Positions 47,429 to 57,360 of a DNA stretch of 64,000 nt are shown in pieces. Position 1 is the first letter of the stretch. Each line of letters begins with the position of its first letter. The DNA is taken from assembly GCA_964017145.1 (NCBI GenBank), contig OZ024843.1, forward strand, positions 1,169,001 to 1,233,000. The letters are read 5' to 3'. The translations under genes and the position numbers were made by a program. The notes under the pieces were generated by a model. That model searched no databases. It was not told the DNA's origin and worked only from the letters and a program-made list of their open reading frames with translations. The stretch comes from Agrocybe praecox. Taxonomy: Eukaryota; Basidiomycota; Agaricomycetes; Agaricales; Agrocybaceae.

Positions 47429-49487
47429 ATGAAGGACCGTCACCGTCATAATCCTGATGTGAAGGATTCATATAATCCATACCGTGCTATTCTCCAGAAG
47501 CTCTCTGGCAGGGATGGCTGTCGCCCTCGTCGTAAAACTCCTTCCAATGTCTGGCGCCGTACCCACCGCGAGCAAATTGAAAATCGGGTCAAAGTGCATG
47601 CCGCTGCCAGTGGACTGGAAAAGAAATTGTATGCTGCCTTGCGAGACAAATTTGCCAAGGAAATGTTCACAAATTTGAGTGAAGAGGAACAGCAGCGCTG
47701 GCATGAAGAAGCCGAGGTGGAATATAAGAAGGATTTGGAGAAGTGGAAGACAGCGAATAATGCCCCTACGGTTTCCACTACCCCCGCTGACCGCCAGAAG
47801 TACGTATATTTATCTCTTCAGTTTACTTACTTGAATCTCATTCTTTCTTAGAGCTATACAAGGTCTTGTCGAATTCAATCTGTCTTGGATTGTATAGCCG
47901 AGGCTACTGGGTGGAAGGTTACTTTGTTGGCAGGAAGGCCAGAGCCCGCCCATGACGGCAAACTCAACATGATGAGGTCTTTTGTTCTTTCTAGTTTACA
48001 ACGCTATGTTTACTCACACTGATTTTGCAGTATACACTCGGGCACCATACCTGGAAACAGCGAAATGTACTTCGGCACTGCAGAGCGCTTGCGTTACAAG
48101 CAATTCATTGTCCCTATCTTTGGTTCTTTCTTACAGAAATGTTACAGTAAGTTTCCTGTTATATTTCTCTCCTACATAACAGTCTACTAACGCGAATCCA
48201 TTTAAATTATAGGTCTCGACGAATGCCGTGCCCGCGCACTGCCCCCTGGAAGCGAAGAGCTCACGCTTTCTAACTTGGAGTTGGACCCTAACATCAGCGC
48301 GGATGCCATTCTTCCCGAGGCTAAGGAAAAATCCCCTGCCAATCCCAACACCAATCTCGTGTCCCCGCTCCCTCCTCATATTTGTGATTCTGAGGCGACA
48401 ACGTTGTGGCAGTGCTAACTGACCTACTGCCCGATCCGTACTCTAGATTAGATTAGATCCATTACCTGTATGCCAGCGACGCATCCATAGCTGAATCGAA
48501 TCATCCTTTGACCACTACTGCCATCGTGCGAGGCTGCTCGACGCGCTTCCGAGCCCAGCTACGCCATACAGCTGCATACTGGACTGCTCCAACGTGTCGT
48601 CCTCCATTTCACTTCCACCTCTTGATAACCCTCCGTCTTTGGCTTCTTCTCTGGATAATGCTTTGTCTATGTTTTTGCCTCCGGTATCCCGTCCAAATTC
48701 CCCAGACATCTCGCCAGCACCCTCACCGGTGGATCTCGCAGCGGATCTTCCTTCTGAAATGCCCGGTGGGATCATTGAACCAGCCGTTGCTGGGTTGAAA
48801 AGGAATGCCGATGTTCTTTTCTGCGGAGACCCACTTCCTTCGAAACGCGCGCGAATCGAGTCCGAACCATCACCCTCTCCCATACCCGAAGGTCACGATC
48901 CTGCCCCCGAATCTTTGCTTCCGACCTTGTCACTGGAACCCACACCCTCTCCGAATAGTGCCTTTTCTATCGTCTCTGCTTCTGATCCCATTCCAAATTC
49001 CTCAATCCTTTGGTTGGATAAAGGAATGGACACCTTACAATCGGTTGAACTTGGACGTGAATGGCGTGAGTTGCTTGTGGTATGGTCCACGCTTGCTCTC
49101 GCTGAGCCATCGGAACGAATGGGTGCGTTATCTGCCAAAAATCGCCCGAAAGAGGTTGGCATCTGGATGAAACAACATCGCAATGCCAACTACCGCCCTC
49201 GTCTGGACTGCAACAGATTCTCCAAAGAATTTATCGACTGGTATACGTCGCTTCAACCAGCATGGCGCGTCGTAAATGGCGCTATCGACTTTTCTTTAGT
49301 CGACGGTGATTGGAGCTCCTTCCGGAAGACAGGACCTAACGGTACTCTCGTCATAATGATAGCTATGTTTTACTGGGGGCTTGCAGCACAGGAAGAGGGA
49401 GAGGCGGCACAGAAGAAATGGATGATGTATGTCGATGACTGTCTTAGCATATTCATTTTTTTTGCTTCCACTTCATTGTCTCCGTAA
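47429..49487 (+). pseudogene. Degraded member of an agaricomycete-expanded family
   Basis: Exon-like segments 47429-47799, 47852-47976, 48031-48146, 48213-48418 and 48594-49487 read in order: MKDRHRHNPDVKDSYNPYRA...; SVLDCIAEATGWKVTLLAGR; SIHSGTIPGNSEMYFGTAER with KQFIVPIFGSFLQKCYSLDE and CRARALPPG; then a Pro/Ser-rich linker and LGREWRELLVVWSTLALAEP, RFSKEFIDWYTSLQPAWRV and DWSSFRKTGPNGTLVIMIA. I recall this architecture as a many-copy family in mushroom genomes with unknown, possibly transposon-linked, function. Joining segments 1 and 2 needs a frame change inside GAATTCAATCTGTC (one base missing), and no clean junction reaches the last segment, so this copy is probably dead. The N-terminus also looks short. 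Confidence 0.6.
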
Positions 49488-49671
49488 ACTACCCTCGTAT
49501 AGTACCTTTGGGCGTTACGCCCTTCAATTTTATTGCGTTCGTAATTACAGAGATACTCAGTAGTCAGTGCTTGCACTTCATTTGCGACAGCGTATTAACC
49601 TTTTCCGCCAGTACGCCAGATCCTGACTGAGTTGCGCGCGGTCACACTGAAGGCCATTTGGTCTGCCTGTT

Positions 49672-50526
49672 GTGGGTTACGTGAGTGCAAACGCCTTGGT
49701 TATGACGCACGCGCTGGGCGAGACTATGATCATCCCATGGAGTCTTGTATCAACATATGAGGTAAAGATTCCCTCCGAGTCTAAGTGTCTACTTGCAGAA
49801 TTGATTGGAAAAGGGTGTGGCTTACGTAACTTTGTCGCGACAATTACAGTTGGCGCGTTGGGGGTTGTTTGGTCGACGCGTTTTGATCCCCGCTTCAAGT
49901 TGCCCACTTGGGTGATGCTCACGAGTTTGATAACAGTAGTCATGCCATTCTAAACGGTTGAGACTTGGCCCGCTGGCCTTCTCACCATTTTCAACCATGC
50001 TCGCGCCAAGCGCAGTACACTCAAAATCGTTACTATGGGCCCTACGACAAACTCCTGAACTACTGCTTTGGAGAGTCCTTCACTTTCTATGTTGCTCCGC
50101 AGAAACCTCTCACTGGCAGGGACGATAGCCGTGAAACCGGCGAAATCATCGTCTTCTTGGTCGTATTCAACAACGACGACAAGCCTGTCCTGATCGTCGA
50201 AGTTAAGGATGATGGTTAACTGGAGAAAGCTGAATTCCGCTATCGCGCAGACGAACAAATGCGCGGTAGGTACGCAATGATGTTGGACGACTGTCCTCTC
50301 CCTCGTCTATGAGGCATCAGCCTTCTCGGCACCTCCGCACGCGTCTACTGTGGCGACACTACCACGTATCAGACACAACCTACCCCCATCGCTCGCCCCG
50401 ACCCTTTGCGCCTTTTCGCCAACCTTTTTAGTTGGGGAGTGGGAGATGGACATCATGACGAAGGAGGGATTTGAGAAGATGAAGGAAATCGTGAATGATA
50501 TCCTAGCTCACCATGTACCTCTTTAA
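49672..50526 (+). pseudogene. Degraded agaricomycete family gene
   Basis: The best part, 49965-50526, reads YGPYDKLLNYCFGESFTFYV, GEIIVFLVVFNNDDKPVLIV, EVKDDG, then stop, LEKAEFRYRADEQMRGRYAM, LDDCPLPRL, stop, GISLLGTSARVYCGD and, in another frame, EWEMDIMTKEGFEKMKEIVN. I recall this as a common mushroom family without known function. Lesions: TAA at 50217, TGA at 50310 and a frameshift in the T-run near 50425. Upstream, 49672-49960 has ubiquitin-like-domain-like residues (ALGETMIIPWSLVSTYE) that may be a separate relic. Confidence 0.65.
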
Positions 50527-50542
50527 CAGTTTCCTTGATGCA

Positions 50543-52135
50543 TCAATCGCCCGGGTCATCCAATTCATCGAGCTCCTTAGCGTCCACTTCTCTCATGAAA
50601 TTCTCCATATTCAATTTCGTCCTGCGCTTATGATGCCCATCCGTAGTATCACTCTCGAACGCGCTTTCATTACGTTCCTCCCTAACCCCATGGTAGTTGA
50701 GCGTGCGCCATTCATTTTTCCAGCTTTGTACGTCGTTAATCTGGTTCGCTCTACTTTTCTGCGGGTTCGGATTGCTCCTGAAATCAGTAGGCATTCGCAA
50801 TCCAGAGAATTTGAACGCCCCGAGGAAGCTCCCTTGCATCTTGCCCTCCAAGCGACCGTCTTCCAGGAAAGTGAGCACCGCGCGGTTAGAAGAGTCGTCT
50901 ACGGTTATTTGCTTCTCCCCCCATTCGCGTCCGCGCCATTCGAAGGCGATGTCGGTGTTCATCCCGTCGCTTCCACCAGACGGAACTGGATAGATGGATC
51001 GCATGATTCCTGAGATGATCCCGAATTCGAAGGAGGCCCAGAGATGCGCAGAGGTCGAAGACGGGTATATCTCGATGGTGGGTACTATCCTTTCGCTTTC
51101 TTCCCAGCCGTCAAGTGCAGAAGCGTGTATTTCATATCGACCGGTCCATGTTGGTGTATTGCTGGTTCTAGTACTCCCTTTTGGATTAGCTTTGCCCCGC
51201 GTAGTCGCAATCGATGCGAGTTCTCTCCCCAGAGTCTTTTCAATAGAAGGGGTTTTATCCAAAATGCTCACCAAAAGTCGACGAGCATCCTTGGCTGATA
51301 AAGATTCAATTTCAAGCTTCAGTTTGTCATTGGACTTTTGCACTTCCGCAACTTTTTTTGCTTTGATTTGTTTTTTGAGCTCGTCGCGACGGACAACGAC
51401 GATGTTTAGTATCCCTTGGTCCATAGAAGCCGTTTGCTTGGTCCTGAATCCTGGAACAGAGAACCTAGCGTTCGAATCGGACTTGGTACCCATATTCATC
51501 GAACTGCCAGCCGTGGCATACGCAGCGCCACCTCCAGTCGTCTTTCTAGCAGTCTGCCTAAACCTGGAACGTTTGGCAGGAGCAGGAGCACCAAGGTTTT
51601 GCTCAGCTGCATTTGAATTTGAAGCAATAGTCGTCGAGTTTCCAGCAGTAGCGTACGCAGCGCCTCCAGTCGTCCTCGGACGTTTGGCCAGAACAGGAGC
51701 GGGGTTTTTCTCGACTGGAACAAGGGCTGCCTCGCTCTTTCTCTTTCCTTTGTTCTGTTTATTTATGCCGTCACGCCACTCCCTAGCCATAGTCTCCTCA
51801 AGCAAAGTAAGAGTCTGAGGAACTTCCAACGTCCTCGTATCCACACCGCTAGTGGTAGTATAAGAAGCCAACAAGCTCTTCTTTGCCAGATCCCTCGTCT
51901 TCAGTGGCTTCAGTCCATAATGAATCATCTGGGCCGTGTAAAACTGGGCGCTATGAGTGTCTTCGAGCTGCCTTTTAGATACTTTGCCAGTTTCCATTTC
52001 AGGTAGAGGCAGCGCGTTCGTGAGGATCGTGTAGAGCGAGTCGGCGCTCTCCCGAGGATAATACTTACCTTCGACTTCGGCGTAGAGCTGACCATTTTCG
52101 TAAATGAATCCTGGACGCGATATCATGTCATCCAT
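50543..52135 (-). CDS. Histone H3-tail-mimic repeat protein, copy 2
   Basis: Single exon from the ATG at 52135 (MDDMISRPGFIYENG), 530 aa, highly similar to copy 1 along its length. The mimic region is shorter: the first repeat is reduced to KRPRTTGGAA (the QTARK core lost in frame), the second reads RSRFRQTARKTTGGGAA, the third is absent, and the last reads FRTKQTASM. N-terminal, coiled-coil-like and C-terminal modules are intact, but the C-terminus lost part of the acidic tail and a short segment before EERNESAFES. The frame is fully open, so it is probably functional. A MITE sits 157 bp upstream of the ATG. Confidence 0.72.
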   Translation of the reverse strand: MDDMISRPGFIYENGQLYAEVEGKYYPRESADSLYTILTNALPLPEMETGKVSKRQLEDTHSAQFYTAQMIHYGLKPLKTRDLAKKSLLASYTTTSGVDTRTLEVPQTLTLLEETMAREWRDGINKQNKGKRKSEAALVPVEKNPAPVLAKRPRTTGGAAYATAGNSTTIASNSNAAEQNLGAPAPAKRSRFRQTARKTTGGGAAYATAGSSMNMGTKSDSNARFSVPGFRTKQTASMDQGILNIVVVRRDELKKQIKAKKVAEVQKSNDKLKLEIESLSAKDARRLLVSILDKTPSIEKTLGRELASIATTRGKANPKGSTRTSNTPTWTGRYEIHASALDGWEESERIVPTIEIYPSSTSAHLWASFEFGIISGIMRSIYPVPSGGSDGMNTDIAFEWRGREWGEKQITVDDSSNRAVLTFLEDGRLEGKMQGSFLGAFKFSGLRMPTDFRSNPNPQKSRANQINDVQSWKNEWRTLNYHGVREERNESAFESDTTDGHHKRRTKLNMENFMREVDAKELDELDDPGD

Positions 52136-52238
52136 GGTGTTTATGTTGCCGAAACGCTCAGTGCGCTCGAGCTGGAACTGGGGGTTTGGGGGAGGTGACT
52201 TTGAGTAACAAAGGAATTGTTTCTGGGAAATGAGCAAG

Positions 52239-52275
52239 GAATGATTAATGATTAATGATTAATGATCATTGATGA
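52239..52275. repeat. ATTAATG microsatellite
   Basis: About four tandem ATTAATG units just outside the MITE and upstream of mimic copy 2. Confidence 0.8.
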
Positions 52276-52291
52276 ATCAGTCACCGAGGCC

Positions 52292-52830
52292 TAAGGCTCC
52301 AACCATTTCCATTTATTTACCATTTTAAAACGTTTAAATGCCTATTATTTACCATTTTATTTACGAGACCCTGTACATAGTAAATAAATGGTATTAAATG
52401 GTAAATAAATAGTATATATATTAAAGATACTTTTAGTCATTAGAATGACCTTCAGAAGCTCTTTAAGGTCCAAGATTTCTTTACGCTGTTCTTGGTATGT
52501 CCTAGGTATAACAATTTTGTCAATTAGTGTGCCGATCTGGTGCCGCATGTAACACTTATGGGTTTGTGACTTATGTGACTTCTTTGGCTTGATAATTTAT
52601 CATATATGTTTGACTCCCAAAGACATACAAGCACCTATCTTGCAATGTTGATGATACATATATCTACTTTTAAAGTAGTTTAACGATAGATATGATGTAC
52701 TTCATCTCTCAAAAATATTCCGCATTTAATTACCATTTTTTACCATTTAAACCCATTTTAAATAGTTTATTTACCATTTACATTTTATTTACCCAAAATT
52801 TTAAATGTAAATAAAATGGTTGGAGCCTTA
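52292..52830. mobile_element. hAT-like MITE, 539 bp
   Basis: Ends are inverted: TAAGGCTCCAACCATTT is perfect for 17 bp, then imperfect AT-rich. It is flanked by an 8-bp direct repeat CCGAGGCC (52284-52291 and 52831-52838), the target-site duplication length of hAT transposons. No transposase is inside. Subterminal regions carry many TTTACCATTT motifs in both orientations, as expected for transposase-binding repeats. It lies in the probable promoter of mimic copy 2. An equivalent reading is a 10-bp duplication ACCGAGGCCT with shorter ends. Confidence 0.85.
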
Positions 52831-52838
52831 CCGAGGCC

Positions 52839-53138
52839 TGGTCGCGTTGTTTGCCCCTGTTTGTTTGTTTGAACTTCGAACCTTTCCTCACTGGGAGTCA
52901 GCCCTCCCGTGGACAATATTTTGGAAACCATAAGGGCGGTTTTTAACATATTTATTACAAGGTGCGTGAATGAAAGGTGATGAGTAATATGTTAGAACCT
53001 CAGTAGGCATTGTTATAGATGGCTCATTTATGACTACATAAATTTCAACGACGTAGTAGACTGTACAAAATCACAAAAGAAAATACTTAGCCCAAGCTTA
53101 AGGGAGATAAAAGAAAAATAGCAAGCTTAGGACGTAGA
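52839..53138. other. Spacer between the MITE and mimic copy 3
   Basis: 3' flank of copy 3 on the minus strand; no gene. Confidence 0.5.
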
Positions 53139-53489
53139 TTAGTCATTGGCAGAGTCATCAGAGTCGAGCCCGTCGTTCATTGTGTTCATGATATTTACCA
53201 TGTTTACTTTCGACCCGCGCTTGTGATGACCATCCGTGGTATCACTCTCGAAAGCACTCTCGTCCTCCCTCTCTCCATCTCGCTCTCCATGTCGTACCCT
53301 CTCCTCGAATTGATAGTTGTGGAAATTGTAACCACGCCATTCCTCCTTCCAGCGTCGTACGTCGCTTATTTGCTCGCCTACAGTTTTCTGAGGTGTGGGA
53401 ATATCTCTAAGCTCGGTCCGCATTGACATCAGTAATCCGTCTACCCTGATCGTCCCAATGAAGCTTCCATATACCTTGCCCTCTAATCT

Positions 53490-54970
53490 ACTAGCGGGCG
53501 ACTTCGTCACCAATAGGCTTGCTGTACGGCTCGATGCGGCTTTTTGACTCTATTTGAGAAGAATATCCTATTCAAGACTCACATATATAGAAATTGTGGC
53601 ATAGAAAACGAATATATTTTCGACAACATTTTTATTTATTTACTTATAAACGTCTGAAAAGAAAAATTGGTTATGGCTTTAGACGGAAACACTTATACTC
53701 CATATTTTTCAGGTCTGCTTAAAACTTGCGACGCTTTGTATCCCTGGGTGTGACGCCACGTTCTTCGTCGTCCTCTGTTCAATAAATATAATTCTTAAAT
53801 TAGCATATAAAAAAATTCAGAGGATTTTCGAGAAAACACGACACCTTTGTCCTTATCATTCTCATTCGGCACAGAACCGTCGTTGGATGCCAACATGGTA
53901 AAAATAAAAATAAAAGAACCGCCAGAGGGGATCTGGGACGAGGATGAACCTGATTCAGAAGATGATAGACTCGGGCAGGAATCAAAATAAAAAAAGAGAC
54001 AAGACGAGGGCGCAGGAAAGGGTAAAGGGGGAGTAAATTAACGGAGGAAGAATATGGGAATAGAGGTTTTGATAATCGACGAAATTTCCATGGCCAACAA
54101 GAAACTCCTGTATAGCGCGTCAGAAGCGACAATAAGATGCAGGGGAGAACAAGGGTTAGGAAGTGCTGAATATACGTTCGGATCGATGCATGTTATACTC
54201 GCAGGGGACCTATATCAATTACCTCCAGTCAGAAAGAAATCCCTGGCAACGACGCCGACAGAGATACCGGAGAAGAACCAGTCGCGGAGGGCAGAAGGCT
54301 GGCGATAGCCAAAAGGACGACAAAGAACATGGGCGATCTAGACGATGCGATAGAACTGGCTGTGGGAATGAAAGTGATGATCAAAAGTAACATAACAACT
54401 ATAGCAAAGGGGCCAAGAGGTACAATCGAGGAGATTATACTAAACCCATTGAAAAACACCATCCACGAGATCAATGAAGACGGGGCCGTCATGCTCAAGG
54501 ACCCACCGGCGATGGTACTATTCTTCACGGCAGAGGGACGAGACAGCCGAAAGTACAAAATAGCGAGAAGGCAGTATTCACTCGTACCTGGTTACATTCA
54601 CGGACTAAGTATAAGCCACAAAGAAAGACTAGAGGAATTGAACAGGGAAAACGAGCGCAAATGGAACAAAGCTGAAAACGGCGCGGTGTGGAGATTAAAG
54701 AACATGATTGTATACATACACCTTACTAGTGCTGTCGACGAGTTGAAGAGCAATGGATCCAGGAGTCCAGAGGAAGCCCAAATCAAGACAAGAGATAAAC
54801 AACGTACAAACAAACAGTCAACATTTTCTGAATTATGGGTTTTGGGCGACACCCAACGAGGTATGCTTACATGATACACCCTAAAAAGGTAAGCTTACGT
54901 GATAGCAACATTTTATTTCCTTAAACATATGAATTATGGGGGATAGGAACCTTACTGTTAAAACAGCAAG
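53490..54970 (+). mobile_element. Insertion with Helitron/PIF1-type helicase fragments
   Basis: About 1.48 kb interrupting mimic copy 3. The left junction follows CCCTCTAATCT and the right junction precedes CCAACCATCTTC, judged from alignment with copies 1 and 2. It carries fragments of a PIF1-like helicase of the type found in Helitrons. It is far too short for an autonomous Helitron and has no Rep domain. Ends are not certain: TCTACTAGCGGGCG at the left could be a 5'-TC terminus or, on the other strand, a CTAG 3' terminus, but the other end has no clear partner. Confidence 0.65.
54054..54874 (+). pseudogene. PIF1-like helicase fragments
   Basis: 54054-54308 has the Walker B motif (VLIIDEISMANKKLL) and helicase motif III (ILAGDLYQLPPV). 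A frame break and a large deletion follow, then 54329-54874 with IELAVGMKVMIKSNI and GPRGTIEEIIL, matching the C-terminal part of Helitron helicases. Walker A and most of the enzyme are missing. It is on the strand opposite to the interrupted gene. Confidence 0.75.
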
Positions 54971-56074
54971 CCAACCATCTTCCGAGAACGTCAGCACAGC
55001 CCAATTAGAACCTATTGACATGAGGTTTCTATCAGATTCGCGTCCACGCCATTCAAACGGAATATCGGCATTAAACCCTCCTCCATGTGGAACTGGATAG
55101 AGGGATCTCATGACCCCCGAAATGGCACCGAAATTGAAGAAGGCCCAAAGATGGGCCGATGTAGAGGACGGATATATTTCGATGGTGGGAATGCTCCCCT
55201 CGCTTTCCTCTGAACTATCAAGACCAGTGGTGTATACCTCGTATTGACCGGCCCATCCCATCGATTTACTGGTGCTAGCTGCACCTTCAGCTTTACTTTT
55301 GCCCAGAGCCACTGAAGCGAGCTCCCTCAAGAAAGTCTTTTCTTTGATGTATGGGACTTTATCCAGGAGTCTCTGTAACACTTGACGGGCGTCCTGGGCA
55401 GACGACGACTCGATCTGAAGCTTCAATTCATCTTTGGATCTCTGCTCTTCTGCTGATTTACGAGCTTTCAAGGTGTCTTTCAGTTCCTGAACTCGTTCGA
55501 GCGAAGAGCTCGAGTTTCCATAAGTTGTATGATTTGTTAAGCTTCTGTCGTAGGCAGCACGACCCCCAGTTGACTTGATAGCGACCTGCCTATCTCTACG
55601 ATATTTCTTGCGCTGCTTGTTCACAGCCTTTCCGGCGCTACTCGCTTCATTGCCTTGATTCCTTTTCTGCATTTCGTCTTGCCACTCCCGAGCCATCGAC
55701 TCCTCAAGTAAGGTAATTTCTTGCGGAATTAGCAAGATCATCGCATCATCATGTTGACTATAGGAATCCAGTAATCTTTTCTTTGCCCAATCCCGAGTTA
55801 TCCGAGTCCCGCTCTTCTTCAGTGTCTCCACCCCATAATGAATCATCTGCGCTTTGTAGAATCCAGCGCGGTGAGTTTCTTTAGATGGCTTTCTGAGCAG
55901 CCTGCCAGATCTTGTTTTGGACTCAGGAGTTACAGATTCATCCTCCAGCTCCGTGAGGATTGCATAGAGCGAGTCACTACTCTCCCGAGGATAATGGGTA
56001 CCATTCATCAAGACGTAGAAATGCCCATCCTCATAGACGAATCCTTGACGCGATATTCTGATAGTGTTCTCCAT

Positions 56075-56384
56075 AGTCTCTGGGTCACTAGATAGGTTTC
56101 TTAGACTTGATGATTTGTCCAGACGGTGTGGAGGTAAGAGTACAATGGATGCCCACTCTGTGTGCAGCACACAATGGCGTATTTTGAGTGAGCGGACCTT
56201 GAAAGTCGGAGACAAAGGTTTTCTTTTGTCTCCGTGATTTTACATACCCTGGCCCATGGTCAACCGCTGCGCAACGTTCGGAGACCATGAAAATTGGACA
56301 ATTAAGAGAATATTTTATGTATTTTTGATATATTTTTTTACAGCAAGATGCGTATATGTTGGAATATACTCCGATGCGACCTCA
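56075..56384. other. Upstream region of mimic copy 3
   Basis: No gene seen. It contains a short inverted pair around 56204-56232 (GGAGACAAAGG / CTTTTGTCTCC). Confidence 0.5.
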
Positions 56385-56502
56385 TTGATCTCGGAAAGCG
56401 CTCGCGAATCGAACAAGCGCTCGGTCCTTGCTGCAGAGGAACTTGTATCAGGTCCAGCAGCAAGCACCGTCACCGCATGATCCGCGTCCTTCCTCGGTGT
56501 TT
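56385..56502 (-). pseudogene. Relic of a fourth small secreted cysteine-rich gene
   Basis: On the minus strand this reads TEEGRGSCGDGACCWT, a TGA, then YKFLCSK, and continues into non-coding sequence that also matches the region after the stop of the gene at 58646. One Cys has become Ser. Only the 3' end of the gene is present. Confidence 0.82.
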
Positions 56503-56881
56503 CATGTATGACTGATTTTGAATATCAGAAAGCGCTAGTATGGATTCTCGTAGCAGATCGTTGTTGTTGGAATTTACGTGTAAAAAGACTCATCTAGAAC
56601 GTGGGGTTGTGTCTCATGACGCGCTATGCATTAGTAGAGCTCAGTTACTCAGCTGGGGAATATGATTAAACACTCTTTGATGAATTAGGATTGTTTCCGT
56701 ATACTTGGACTTTCCAAGCCATGAGTTGAACGTGCAGATAGCCCCTCATAATATCCAGAATTATCTGAGAGCGACGAACTTTTTTGTTTGTTTTTTGAGC
56801 AAGTATAGAGTACAAATGCCAATAGGTACTACTATGATGGTATGTGATAACGCGCAGATTATTCATTAATCATTCACTTGA
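56503..56881. other. 3' flank of the first secreted-protein gene
   Basis: No gene seen between the relic and the gene at 56882-57214. Confidence 0.5.
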
Positions 56882-57214
56882 TTAAGCCTCGCCAGCGGGA
56901 GGTGGCTTGCAGCAGAGGAACTTGTATCCAGTCCAGCAGCAGGCGCCGTCACCGCAGGATCCTCGTCCTTCTTCGGTGTAGCCGTTGGGGCAGCTTCCAC
57001 CGCAGAAGGGTGCGGTACCGTCCCAGTAGCAACCAGGTGGAGCCGGGCCGTCTTCTTCGGCATGATGACCAGCTGGGCTGTTGGTAAGGAGGTACTTGAG
57101 CGCAGCGCTCTGGTCAGCGTGTGTGTTTGCGACGGCGTTGACACTGTCGGAGGGAGCAGCCATGACGCCGATGGCGGTGAATAGGGTGGCGAGTGTGATG
57201 AGGTTGAACTGCAT
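56882..57214 (-). CDS. Small secreted cysteine-rich protein 1
   Basis: One coding exon, 110 aa. The signal peptide (MQFNLITLATLFTAIGVMAA) is followed by a short pro-like acidic stretch and a compact domain with eight Cys in the order C-x8-C-x3-C-x11-C-x4-CC-x7-CC (PPGCYWDGTAPFCGGSCPNG, EEGRGSCGDGACCWTGYKFL). Unlike its paralogue it has a 7-residue tail PPPAGEA after the last cysteines. Divergent from the paralogue at 58646, 1.43 kb away. Function unknown; secreted disulphide-rich proteins of this size in mushrooms are candidates for effectors, development-related factors or antimicrobials. Confidence 0.88.
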   Translation of the reverse strand: MQFNLITLATLFTAIGVMAAPSDSVNAVANTHADQSAALKYLLTNSPAGHHAEEDGPAPPGCYWDGTAPFCGGSCPNGYTEEGRGSCGDGACCWTGYKFLCCKPPPAGEA

Positions 57215-57226
57215 TTTTTCTTTTCA

Positions 57227-57296
57227 CTGTCGTGGTAGAGAAGTATCGAGTTAGTAAGATAAGTCTACAGTTTTTGAGAAACCAGTTGAGGCTTAC
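57227..57296 (-). promoter_or_regulatory. 5'UTR intron of secreted protein 1
   Basis: GTAAGC donor at 57296, branch-like TTACTAAC and CGACAG acceptor at 57227, ending 12 bases before the ATG. A TATA-like GTATAAAAAG is at 57351-57360, upstream. Confidence 0.65.
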
Positions 57297-57360
57297 AAGT
57301 AATAGACAGATAGGACTGACTGACTGGAGATGGAGAACGAAAGGAGCGCTCTTTTTATAC

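Larger units (their letters stand above)
53139..56074 (-). pseudogene. Histone H3-tail-mimic family, copy 3, split by an insertion
   Basis: The N-terminal part runs from the ATG at 56074 (MENTIRISRQGFVYEDG) to about 54971, and the C-terminal part from about 53489 to the stop at 53139 (RLEGKVYGSFIGTIRVDGLL, ESAFESDTTDGHHKR). Together they match copies 1 and 2 collinearly; the gap is the insertion at 53490-54970, inside the C-terminal module between LTFSEDG and RLEGK. Only one remnant of the mimic motif remains: RQVAIKSTGGRAAY, keeping the Lys9-KSTGG part but not RTKQT. It is the most diverged copy. Apart from the insertion both parts are open, so the insertion may be fairly recent; read-through would truncate the protein within the insert. 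Confidence 0.8.

Noticed and set aside
53490..53510. CTAG and TC motifs as proof of exact Helitron ends
   Set aside because: The opposite end shows no matching terminus, so I only call a helicase-bearing insertion.
54881..54970. C-terminal extension of mimic copy 3 reading LTVRFLSPIIHMF
   Set aside because: Lies in the inserted element and does not align with copies 1 and 2, so it is read-through into the insert.
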